In this document: positions 56,444-64,000 of the stretch, piece after piece
Position numbering within the stretch: the stretch's first letter is position 1
Layout: the number at the start of each line of letters is the position of its first letter
Source of the DNA: an uncultured Lachnospiraceae bacterium
GTDB taxonomy: Bacteria > Bacillota > Clostridia > Lachnospirales > Lachnospiraceae
DNA: 64,000 nucleotides
NCBI GenBank assembly: GCA_946616835.1
Contig: CAMOJK010000002.1
Location: 1 to 64,000 of the forward strand
Reading direction: 5' to 3'
Translations under genes and position numbers: made by a program
Notes under the pieces: generated by a model
What the model saw: the letters and a program-made list of their open reading frames with translations, nothing else
The model's database searches: none
What the model was told of the DNA's origin: nothing

Positions 56444-59398
56444 ATGAATAAAATGCTTACGGATCTTCAGGAATTCGTTTCGGAAATAAACAAAGCATAT
56501 AAGGATAAGACTGCATACCGTTATATACAGTATGACAGCATTGTGGAAAAGACCTTCAGTGAGCTGTCAAGGGATTGTTTTGCTATGGCGACCTGGCTGA
56601 TGGATGCCGGGTGCAGAGGTGAAAAGATTGCTATAATCGGAGGCACTTCCTATCCGTGGATCGTCACATTTTTAGCATCTGCCATAAGCGGAAATGTAGT
56701 TGTCCCTATTGATAAACTGCTCCCAAAGGAGGAGATTCTGGGCCTGATAACCAGGGGTGAAGCCCGTATGGTATTTGTTGCCGAGGAATTTGAGCCCTGG
56801 ATCAAAGATATCAAAAAGATTGATGATGAATATAAAGACAGGCGGGAGGTTTATTCCTTATCCGGCACGATGTACCGTGAGATGCTTCGCACTGAGCGTG
56901 GCAAGCTTCCCAAGGTAAAGCCGGAGGACCCCTGCCTTCTGCTCTTTACTTCCGGAACCACCGGTGCCGGTAAGGGTGTGCTCATTTCCCATAAAAATGT
57001 AGTCAGCAATATCAACGAGATCTACCGCATGGGCTATGACAAGGAAGTACCGGGTGAGCCTGTGGTCATGTCTGTTCTGCCCATATACCATACATTTGAG
57101 CTGACTGTCGGCAATCTGGGCATTCTATATACCGGAACCACTATCTGCATCAATGATAAGCTGGAGAATGTTGTTGCCAATCTGAAGCGTTTCAGCCCTT
57201 CGGTCATGGTGGTCGTGCCTGCCATTGCCGAGATGTTCTATAAAAAGATCATGGAGGCTGTGTCTTCCCCTAAATATAAAAAGAAAATAAAATTTGCCAA
57301 GCGTGTCGATGGCGCGCTTAACAAGTTGAATATAGACGCCAAGAGATCTTTGTACAAGCCCATTTATGATGCCTTCGGCGGAAAGCTCCATACCATAGTG
57401 GTAGGAGGTTCGGCACTTCGTCCGGAGATTGCAGAGACCCTGGACAGCTTCGGTTTTCGTGTGTATCAGGGGTATGGCATGACTGAGTGTGCCCCCCTTA
57501 TAGCTGCGAACTGTCCCGGGAGCGACAGGATAGGTTCCGTCGGAAAGCCTGCTTCCTATATGAATGTCAGGATCAAAAATGAAGAGATCCAGCTTAAGGG
57601 TGATGCCGTGATGCTGGAATACTATAAGAATCCGGAGGAAAACGAAGCTGCCTTTGATGAAGGGTGGTTTAAGACCGGAGACCTTGGCTATATAGATAAG
57701 GATGGATATTTGTTCATAACCGGCCGTGCCAAGAATCTGATAATCCTTGATAACGGAAAGAATATATATCCTGAAGAGATCGAAGGATATCTGATGAAGA
57801 TATCCGGTGTAAAGGATGCATTTGTATATGAGGACAGCGGAAAGATTTCTGCTCTGATAGTTCCCGAGAGCATGAGGGACACAACTATCCGTGTCATCAA
57901 GAATGGAATCCGGGAAATGAACGATAAGCTGCCCCCTTATAAAAAGGTGGTTGGTCTGGATTTCCGTCCCGGTGACCTTCCCAAGACTACCACCCTGAAG
58001 ACAAAGCGTAATGAGGTCATGGCGTGGTTAAAGAACAAAAAGGAAGAGCGTAAGAAAGATTATGTAGCGCCTTCCACCGCAGAGCAGAAGCGTCTCTGTG
58101 ATGCAATGGAGCAGGTACTCCGCATCAGCAATGTGGGAATTAAGGATGATTTCTTCGAGCGCGGCGGTGACTCGCTGTCTGCCCTGGAGTATGCCACCAT
58201 CATAGGAGTACAGGCGCAGGATATTTATGAGTTCCCTACTGTGGAAATGCTTGAGGAGATGCTCTTAAACGGCAGCTCCCAGGAAAAGAAGAAAGAAGAG
58301 GAAAAGGTGGATGTAAATTCACTTATCCGGCATAACAGTAATCTGTTTTATGAAGCGGATCCCCAGTATGTACTGCTTACCGGAGCGACAGGTTTCCTTG
58401 GTGCGCATATTTTAAGAGAGCTTTTAAGGCGCAATCTCCATGTTGTCTGCCTCGTCCGTAATATAGACAAGCTCAAGCCTACGCTTAAGACGTATTTCCC
58501 GAAGGAATATGAGAAATTCTCTTATAAGGTGGTAAAGGGTGATATAGAGCTGGATAAGTTCGGCCTGACGGAGTCAGAGTATGAGATACTTGCAAAGAAG
58601 ATCGATATGGTCTTCCATGTGGCAGCCAATGTACATCATGCCGGACATTATGAGGATTTTGAGCGTTCCAATGTAATAGGAACCCAGCATGTGATCGATT
58701 TCTGTAAGGCTGCAGGCGCAGTGCTCCAGCATACATCAACGGCCAGTGTCAACGGAGCGGGAACGGTAGCACAGAGCAATTCCGATGCGAAGTTCGACGA
58801 GTTCTGCCTGGATATTGGTCAGAACTATGAGCAGAATGTTTACATTCATTCAAAGTATAAGTCCGAGGAACGTGTGCTTCTCGCCAGAGAGGCCGGGCTT
58901 AAGGCCAATATCTTCCGTATAGGAAACCTGACCTGGAGAAAGTCAGACGGCATGTTCCAGAAGAATGCAAGCGACAACGGATTCCTGGAGCGTTTCAAGG
59001 GATTGCTCAAGGTCAAGATGTATTCCAAAGAGCTCGCTGAGTATCCAATAGACTTTACACCGGTGGACGAGTGTGCGGAGGCATATGTGCTGCTTGCGAT
59101 GAACCACCATGTAAATAATATTTACAACCTTTATAACCCGAATGTATATAATCTGGATGCGCTCTGCAAGAAGTTTATGCTTCATGCCAAGCGTGTTCCC
59201 AGGGAAGTATTTGAAATGAGCCTTAAGGAACAGATTGCCGACAAGGGAGTTATGGTGCTTTCATTCTATAATGCGATCGCATCAGCCTCCAAGAATGTAC
59301 CCATCAGTAATGAGTACACGACGGCAGAGCTTGAGAAGCTGGGCTTTAGATGGAGCAAGATAGGTCTCAGTTATCTTAAATTTATCAAGAGGCTGTAG
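56444..59398 (+). CDS. adenylation-thiolation-reductase protein (carboxylic acid reductase-like)
   Basis: A 984-residue three-domain enzyme. The adenylation domain (about 1-540) has LLFTSGTTGAGKGVLIS, YQGYGMTECAPLI, KTGDLG and ITGRAKNLIILDNGKNIYP and resembles fatty-acid ligases. The carrier domain has FFERGGDSLSALE with the phosphopantetheine Ser (about 575). The reductase domain (about 645-984) shows LLTGATGFLGAHILRELL for NAD(P)H and the Tyr-Lys pair in YIHSKYKSE. Such A-T-R proteins activate an acid, hold it as a thioester and release it by reduction to an aldehyde or alcohol. No condensation domain is present. I start at ATG 56444, after the predicted transcription start. Confidence 0.88.
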   Translation: MNKMLTDLQEFVSEINKAYKDKTAYRYIQYDSIVEKTFSELSRDCFAMATWLMDAGCRGEKIAIIGGTSYPWIVTFLASAISGNVVVPIDKLLPKEEILGLITRGEARMVFVAEEFEPWIKDIKKIDDEYKDRREVYSLSGTMYREMLRTERGKLPKVKPEDPCLLLFTSGTTGAGKGVLISHKNVVSNINEIYRMGYDKEVPGEPVVMSVLPIYHTFELTVGNLGILYTGTTICINDKLENVVANLKRFSPSVMVVVPAIAEMFYKKIMEAVSSPKYKKKIKFAKRVDGALNKLNIDAKRSLYKPIYDAFGGKLHTIVVGGSALRPEIAETLDSFGFRVYQGYGMTECAPLIAANCPGSDRIGSVGKPASYMNVRIKNEEIQLKGDAVMLEYYKNPEENEAAFDEGWFKTGDLGYIDKDGYLFITGRAKNLIILDNGKNIYPEEIEGYLMKISGVKDAFVYEDSGKISALIVPESMRDTTIRVIKNGIREMNDKLPPYKKVVGLDFRPGDLPKTTTLKTKRNEVMAWLKNKKEERKKDYVAPSTAEQKRLCDAMEQVLRISNVGIKDDFFERGGDSLSALEYATIIGVQAQDIYEFPTVEMLEEMLLNGSSQEKKKEEEKVDVNSLIRHNSNLFYEADPQYVLLTGATGFLGAHILRELLRRNLHVVCLVRNIDKLKPTLKTYFPKEYEKFSYKVVKGDIELDKFGLTESEYEILAKKIDMVFHVAANVHHAGHYEDFERSNVIGTQHVIDFCKAAGAVLQHTSTASVNGAGTVAQSNSDAKFDEFCLDIGQNYEQNVYIHSKYKSEERVLLAREAGLKANIFRIGNLTWRKSDGMFQKNASDNGFLERFKGLLKVKMYSKELAEYPIDFTPVDECAEAYVLLAMNHHVNNIYNLYNPNVYNLDALCKKFMLHAKRVPREVFEMSLKEQIADKGVMVLSFYNAIASASKNVPISNEYTTAELEKLGFRWSKIGLSYLKFIKRL

Positions 59399-59577
59399 AG
59401 ACTGAGGTCGTTTGGCACCTTGCGGCGGGGCATCCCCGGTTTGATGAACGGACCTTTCTGGCAAATCGTATCGGTAAGGATTGGTAATGAAATTACTTGA
59501 ACGTGTCACGCAGAATGAATCAGACCAAGGGAGATGCCGGGTTTGTTTCGGGACGGATCCTAAGGGAAGAGGACGAA
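59399..59577. other. intergenic stretch with hairpin
   Basis: GGGG-CAT-CCCC near 59426-59437 forms a small hairpin within a larger GGTC/GACC pairing, without a T run. The remainder has short open frames in several registers; none is convincing and I identify nothing further. Confidence 0.35.
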
Positions 59578-62529
59578 ATGAGAATAGGTATAGATGTAGG
59601 TTCCACCACGATAAAGTGTGTGGTGCTTGATGATGAAAATAAGATAATCCACAACAGTTACGAGCGTCATTTTGCAATGATAATCGAAAAGACCAAAGAG
59701 GTTGTGGAAGGGGTTATCAAAAAGTTTAATATCACGGAGCCCGTAAAGCTGGCGATATCCGGCTCGGCAGGAATGGGACTCGCTGAAAATGCGGGCATTC
59801 CTTTTGTGCAGGAGGTTTATGCCACAAAGGTTGCGGTATCAAACCGTATTCCTGATACCGATGTGGTAATAGAGCTTGGCGGCGAAGATGCAAAGATACT
59901 TTTCTTAAAAGGCAATCTGGAAGTCCGCATGAACGGAACCTGTGCCGGAGGTACGGGTGCATTTGCAGACCAGATGGCATCCCTAATGAATATCACCGGT
60001 GACGAGATGAATGAACTTGCCATGAATTCGGACAAGGTCTATTCAATTGCGTCACGCTGCGGTGTTTTCGCAAAGACTGATATCCAGCCTCTTTTGAACC
60101 AGGGTGCAAGGAAAGAGGATATTTCCGCAAGCATTTACAAGGCAATAGTCAATCAGACTATTACAGGCCTTGCCCAGGGACATCCCATAGAGGGCAATGT
60201 GGTATATCTTGGCGGTCCCCTTACATTCATGTCATATCTCCGTGACAGTTTCGATGAGGCACTTCATCTGAAGGGAACCCTTCCCGATGATTCGCTTCTT
60301 TTCGTGGCTCTCGGTGCAGCATATTATGCAAATGAATCCATAGACTTAAATGAAGCTCTTGCAAAGATAGGCGAGAAGAGGGAATTCTCTGCTGACAATG
60401 CCCTTGAGCCTTTATTTAAGGACGAGGCTGAGTATAAAGAATTTTCCGAGCGTCATGCAAAGGACACCGTGCAGCACAGAGACAGCTTTGATATTTCCGA
60501 AGAGGTTTTCTTAGGGATAGATTCCGGTTCCACTACTTTAAAGCTGGTGCTGATCGATAAGGACGGCAGCATTCTCTATTCACGCTATACATCCAATCAG
60601 GGACGTCCCATTGATGTGGTGGTTGAGCTGCTTAAGGAAATGTATGAAAAATATCCCGACATAAAAGTCACCAGTGCTGCGGTTACCGGTTACGGTGAGG
60701 AGATGATGAAGTCTGCTCTCGGCATTGACCTTGGCATAGTAGAGACTGTGGCACATTTTACTGCTGCTAAATTCTTCCTGCCGGATGTTGAATTCATCAT
60801 CGATATCGGCGGTCAGGATATGAAATGCTTTAAGATACGGAATGGTGCCATTGACAATATCTTCCTTAATGAAGCCTGTTCTTCCGGCTGCGGCTCCTTC
60901 CTTCAGACTTTTGCGGGATCCCTGGGATATGAGATAGCCGAGTTTGCAAAGATCGGGCTCTTTGGTAAAAAGCCGGTGGACCTTGGTTCCAGATGTACTG
61001 TGTTTATGAATTCATCGGTTAAGCAGGCCCAGAAAGAGGGCGTGTCCGTTGAAGATATTTCCGCAGGTCTTTCCATTTCCGTGGTAAAGAATGCATTATA
61101 TAAAGTAATCCGTGTCAACACTGCGAAGGAGCTGGGAGAAAGGATAGTGGTTCAGGGCGGAACATTCCTTAATGATGCGGTCCTTCGTGCATTTGAAAAA
61201 GAGCTGGGGGTAAATGTGATACGTCCCGACATTGCAGGTATGATGGGTGCTTATGGTGCGGCCCTTTATGCAGAGCGTTCACATGCAGCTGCAGTCAGGT
61301 CAGGTAAAGTCTCTCAGGACGCAAAAGGACTTATATCAAAGCAGGAACTGGATGAGTTTACTTACGAGACTAAGAGTATTAACTGCAGCGGCTGCAATAA
61401 TCACTGCAATTTAACAGTGAATACTTTCCCCGGAGGGCGCAGATTTATCGGCGGCAATAAGTGTGAGAAGCCGGTGACGCAGAAGTCTTCCGATGATTCG
61501 CACAATCTCTATGAGTACAAATTAAAATATTTTGAAAAGCTTCTGGAGACACAGCCGACAGAGCCTAAGCAGATAGTTGGTCTGCCTATGGCACTCAATA
61601 TGTATGAGATGCTTCCTTTCTGGCATGCATTTTTTACAAAGCTCGGTTACGGCGTGAAGATCTCCGGTTTTTCAAACCGCAAGATGTACATAAAGGGGCA
61701 GGGAACTATCCCTTCCGATACGGTATGTTTCCCGGCAAAGATGGTTCACGGACATATCATTAAATTAATAGAGGATGAGGTGGATGCAATATTCTTCCCC
61801 TGCCTGACATTTAATTTCAATGAACATCATGGGGAAAACCACTATAACTGTGCGGTGATAGCAGGATATCCGGAGGTTATCGGAGCAAACATCCGCAACT
61901 TCGGCAAGAGTAAGTACATATGTGAATATTTGGGCCCCCACAATAAAGGTCATTTCAAAAAGAGTATGTGGGAGCTGATGAATAAGCATTTCGGTCCTGT
62001 ATCAAGGGGCGAGGTGAATGTTGCATGCGAGGCTGCATATGCAGCATATGCAGCTTATGAAAATGCAGTGCGTGTAAGGGCTGCAGAGATAATCGATGAG
62101 TGCAGGCAGCAGGGCAAAAAGATCGTGTGTCTTGCCGGCAGACCATACCATACGGATCCTGAGATAAACCACGGCATACACAAACTGATAGCACAGCTTG
62201 GTTTCGGTGTAATAAGCGAGGATTCAATAAGCCACCATATGAAGAAGCTTACCCTGAATCTTCGAAACCAGTGGACATACCATGCGAGACTTTTCTCCGC
62301 TGCGGCGTATGTTTCAAGACAGCCGGATATGTATCTGGTACATCTTGTTTCCTTCGGCTGCGGACTGGATGCCATCACGACAGATGAGGTCAGGAGCATA
62401 CTGGAGAGCGAAGGCTGTCTCTATACACAGATAAAGATTGACGAAGTAACGAACTTAGGTGCAGTTAAGATCCGCCTGAGAAGCCTGATAGCAGCGATAA
62501 AGCAGGCTGAGGAAGAGGCAAGCAGATGA
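59578..62529 (+). CDS. acyl-CoA dehydratase activase, double BadF/BcrA domain plus DUF2229
   Basis: A 983-residue ATPase related to the activator (component A) of 2-hydroxyacyl-CoA dehydratases. Two ASKHA-type domains begin RIGIDVGSTTIKCVV (residue 2) and FLGIDSGSTTLKLVL (about 325). Each has the cluster-ligand region, NGTCAGGTGAFADQM and NEACSSGCGSFLQTF. A Cys-containing linker (CSGCNNHCNL) and a DUF2229 domain (about 640-983) follow. Activators of this type inject an electron into a dehydratase using ATP. ATG 59578 follows GAAGAGGACGAA; the frame extends to 59497 but family members start at MRIGIDVG. The next gene overlaps by ATGA. Confidence 0.9.
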   Translation: MRIGIDVGSTTIKCVVLDDENKIIHNSYERHFAMIIEKTKEVVEGVIKKFNITEPVKLAISGSAGMGLAENAGIPFVQEVYATKVAVSNRIPDTDVVIELGGEDAKILFLKGNLEVRMNGTCAGGTGAFADQMASLMNITGDEMNELAMNSDKVYSIASRCGVFAKTDIQPLLNQGARKEDISASIYKAIVNQTITGLAQGHPIEGNVVYLGGPLTFMSYLRDSFDEALHLKGTLPDDSLLFVALGAAYYANESIDLNEALAKIGEKREFSADNALEPLFKDEAEYKEFSERHAKDTVQHRDSFDISEEVFLGIDSGSTTLKLVLIDKDGSILYSRYTSNQGRPIDVVVELLKEMYEKYPDIKVTSAAVTGYGEEMMKSALGIDLGIVETVAHFTAAKFFLPDVEFIIDIGGQDMKCFKIRNGAIDNIFLNEACSSGCGSFLQTFAGSLGYEIAEFAKIGLFGKKPVDLGSRCTVFMNSSVKQAQKEGVSVEDISAGLSISVVKNALYKVIRVNTAKELGERIVVQGGTFLNDAVLRAFEKELGVNVIRPDIAGMMGAYGAALYAERSHAAAVRSGKVSQDAKGLISKQELDEFTYETKSINCSGCNNHCNLTVNTFPGGRRFIGGNKCEKPVTQKSSDDSHNLYEYKLKYFEKLLETQPTEPKQIVGLPMALNMYEMLPFWHAFFTKLGYGVKISGFSNRKMYIKGQGTIPSDTVCFPAKMVHGHIIKLIEDEVDAIFFPCLTFNFNEHHGENHYNCAVIAGYPEVIGANIRNFGKSKYICEYLGPHNKGHFKKSMWELMNKHFGPVSRGEVNVACEAAYAAYAAYENAVRVRAAEIIDECRQQGKKIVCLAGRPYHTDPEINHGIHKLIAQLGFGVISEDSISHHMKKLTLNLRNQWTYHARLFSAAAYVSRQPDMYLVHLVSFGCGLDAITTDEVRSILESEGCLYTQIKIDEVTNLGAVKIRLRSLIAAIKQAEEEASR

Positions 62530-63797
62530 AGACCACTCTTAAGAATTATAAAAAAAGAGTTGAATACAGCCTGAAAATGAAACGGGAGAAGTATACCATC
62601 CTGATACCGGAGATGGCACCTCTTCATTTCCGTCTGATAAAGCCAATCCTTGCAAGGGACGGCTATAATACTGACCTGATGGGCTATGAAGGTCCGGATG
62701 TACTCAAGAAGGGACTGCAGTATGTGCACAATGATATCTGTTATCCCTGTCTGCTGATCACCGGCCAGATGCTCACAGCCATGGAAAGCGGAAAGTATGA
62801 TCCGAATAAAGTGGCCATGCTTATTACCCAGTCCGGTGGTGGCTGCAGGGATACTAATTATATCAATTTGATGAGGAAAGCTTTTGAAAAAGCGGGCTAT
62901 CCCAATGTGCCTTTCCTTTCAGCGAATATCTGGTTCATGGAATATAACAGCGGCGTGCTGATGAGACCTTCAACACTGCTTATGGCAGTTTCCGGAATGG
63001 TCTATGGTGACTTTCTTATGATACTGGGCAACCAGATCAGGCCTTATGAAGTAAATAAGGGTGAGACGGATGCGCTGATCGATAAGTGGATAAATTTTGT
63101 TATCGGCGAGTATGAGCATGGAAGAGGCTTTACGAAGAAAGCTATGAGAAAAAATCTTCACGCAATGGGTGAGGATTTTGTAAAGATACAAAAGACTGAT
63201 GAGAAAAAAGTAAAGGTGGCCATAGTCGGGGAGCTTTTTCTGAAATATTCCGTACCAGGCAATAACCACCTGGAGGAATTCCTGGCAGAGCAGGACTGCG
63301 AGGTATATATGCCCAGCATGCTTGGCTTTGGTGTCTACAAGACAAACGGAGCTTTGGAAGAGCTTAAGAAATTCGGCGGAAAGCCCTGGAAGAGGGTGAT
63401 CATGGAAATCGTCATGAAGTGGTTCCTGGGAATAGAGGATCTGCTGATCTCTGCGATAGAAGAATTTCCGCAGTTTACCGCACCTGAGCGTGTGGCTGAT
63501 CTGGTAAAGAGGGCTGACGGCATAATCGACAGGGCAAACAGCATGGGTGAAGGCTGGTATGTGGCAGCAGAGGTACTGGAATTTGCTGAGCATGGTTATG
63601 AAAATGTAGTCTGCGTGCAGCCCTTTGGATGTCTTCCCTGCCATGTGGCAGTAAAGGGTGTCTTAAATAAAGTTCGTCAGGTGGATCCCAGAGTCAATGC
63701 AGTGGATATAGAGTATGATCCCGGTGCTACGAAGGTCAATCAGGAAAACAGGATCAAGCTTATGCTGGCAGTAGCAAGGGAGAACCTGGCAAAATAA
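62526..63797 (+). CDS. 2-hydroxyacyl-CoA dehydratase-like (HgdB/DUF2229-associated) protein
   Basis: A 423-residue protein translated from an ATG that overlaps the activase stop (ATGA). It is related to the 2-hydroxyglutaryl-CoA dehydratase D-component: NDICYPCLLITGQM and GGGCRDTNYINLM provide Cys for an Fe-S cluster, as does VQPFGCLPCHVAV near the C-terminus. It is coupled one-to-one with the large activase. Pairs like this occur widely in Clostridia without a CoA-transferase or acyl-CoA dehydrogenase nearby; their substrate is unknown, so I do not call it a true hydroxyacyl-CoA dehydratase. Confidence 0.85.
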   Translation: MKTTLKNYKKRVEYSLKMKREKYTILIPEMAPLHFRLIKPILARDGYNTDLMGYEGPDVLKKGLQYVHNDICYPCLLITGQMLTAMESGKYDPNKVAMLITQSGGGCRDTNYINLMRKAFEKAGYPNVPFLSANIWFMEYNSGVLMRPSTLLMAVSGMVYGDFLMILGNQIRPYEVNKGETDALIDKWINFVIGEYEHGRGFTKKAMRKNLHAMGEDFVKIQKTDEKKVKVAIVGELFLKYSVPGNNHLEEFLAEQDCEVYMPSMLGFGVYKTNGALEELKKFGGKPWKRVIMEIVMKWFLGIEDLLISAIEEFPQFTAPERVADLVKRADGIIDRANSMGEGWYVAAEVLEFAEHGYENVVCVQPFGCLPCHVAVKGVLNKVRQVDPRVNAVDIEYDPGATKVNQENRIKLMLAVARENLAK

Positions 63798-63816
63798 GAA
63801 GGGAGTTTAAAAGGCA

Positions 63817-64000
63817 ATGGCAAAGATTGGTTTTGATAACGAAAAATACCTGCAGCTTCAGTCTGAGAAAATACAGGAGCGCATAAAGTTTTTCGGCGGA
63901 AAGCTTTATCTGGAGTTCGGCGGAAAGCTTTTTGATGATTTCCATGCATCCAGGGTGCTGCCGGGATTTCAGCCGGATTCAAAAATCCGTATGCTCAGCA
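63817..64000 (+). CDS. DUF1846 family protein, 3' end outside window
   Basis: The first 61 residues are visible: [20 protein letters not shown], then [20 protein letters not shown] and [16 protein letters not shown]. This opening is characteristic of DUF1846 proteins, which are usually about 500 residues long. Their role is unknown, although structures suggest an enzyme. GAAGGGAG precedes ATG 63817, 19 bases after the dehydratase-like gene, so it is the third gene of that operon. The rest is cut by the window edge. Confidence 0.9.
   Translation, partial: MAKIGFDNEKYLQLQSEKIQERIKFFGGKLYLEFGGKLFDDFHASRVLPGFQPDSKIRMLS

Noticed and set aside
59399..59577. Short frames before the activase gene as a separate gene
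   Set aside because: Several registers are open for 20-40 codons, but none has a start signal plus recognisable sequence; the activase family starts at MRIGIDVG.
62970..63644. 224-residue antisense frame inside the dehydratase-like gene
   Set aside because: Shadow frame: His/Leu-rich, no motif, and the plus-strand gene is clearly real.
1..64000. tRNA, rRNA, CRISPR arrays, prophage or complete transposons
   Set aside because: None of the usual conserved sequences or gene sets was seen on reading both strands.

Overview
This 64 kb window looks like the chromosome of a flagellated, anaerobic Gram-positive bacterium of the family Lachnospiraceae. A Butyrivibrio-like genus is my best guess but is not proven. 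The evidence is a mid-40s G+C content, strong AGGAGG-type ribosome binding sites, a short-leader flagellin with a sigma-28 promoter, many c-di-GMP enzymes, hydrogenase maturation genes, a 2-hydroxyacyl-CoA-dehydratase-type activase pair, and families typical of Lachnospiraceae (DUF6062, DUF1846, PadR/HAAS/DUF4097, Rpn nucleases). I see no rRNA, tRNA, CRISPR array, prophage or full insertion sequence.

Layout. 0-1.2 kb: an Rpn/PD-(D/E)XK nuclease gene cut by the window edge, with its 3' end tandemly duplicated. 1.2-4.1 kb: a structured leader, a CbxX-type AAA+ ATPase with an alpha-CTD-like domain, and an acetyltransferase. 4.2-9.4 kb: flagellin, a MATE exporter and an EAL phosphodiesterase. 9.5-16.3 kb: hypAB, a PP2C phosphatase, a YitT protein, lipoproteins and an acyltransferase. 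16.3-24.3 kb: a large palindromic element, a UshA-type nucleotidase, an acyl-AMP ligase with a stand-alone ACP, a methyltransferase, a decayed hybrid kinase and a GGDEF-EAL protein. 24.6-31.3 kb: padR-HAAS-DUF4097, an amidase, a DMT transporter and rsmG. 31.5-40.7 kb: two GGDEF proteins around a lysozyme and a binding-protein/permease fusion, then amrS-hypD-hypC on the minus strand. 41-47.4 kb: DUF6062, PlsC, a Cys-rich protein with a radical SAM enzyme, and a probable ADP-ribosyltransferase with a small partner. 47.5-56.3 kb: a GH3 glucosidase, a papain-like protease, a MraY-like transferase, and an MBOAT/SGNH O-acetylation pair. 56.4-64 kb: an adenylation-thiolation-reductase protein and the activase/dehydratase/DUF1846 genes.

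The most unusual signal is non-coding. Two intergenic elements (40823-41084 and 55012-55241) fold into the same multibranched RNA, with compensatory base changes and paired hairpins whose six-base loops read A-Y-GGA-(T/A). This is the loop type bound by CsrA and resembles the orphan TwoAYGGAY RNA motif. A truncated relative (4253-4390) lies inside the predicted 5' leader of flagellin, the classic CsrA target in Firmicutes. The elements share AAAACTTCCCAC / GTGGGAAGTTTT ends with a 264-bp palindrome at 16327-16590 and with several solitary ends, so they may belong to a short mobile family.

Functional themes are motility and c-di-GMP control (flagellin, four turnover enzymes), cell-surface remodelling (amidase, lysozyme, acyltransferases, MBOAT/SGNH, MraY-like enzyme), hydrogenase maturation split over two loci, and acyl-adenylate chemistry (ligase plus ACP, and the A-T-R protein). 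All identifications are by reading motifs; no database search was run.
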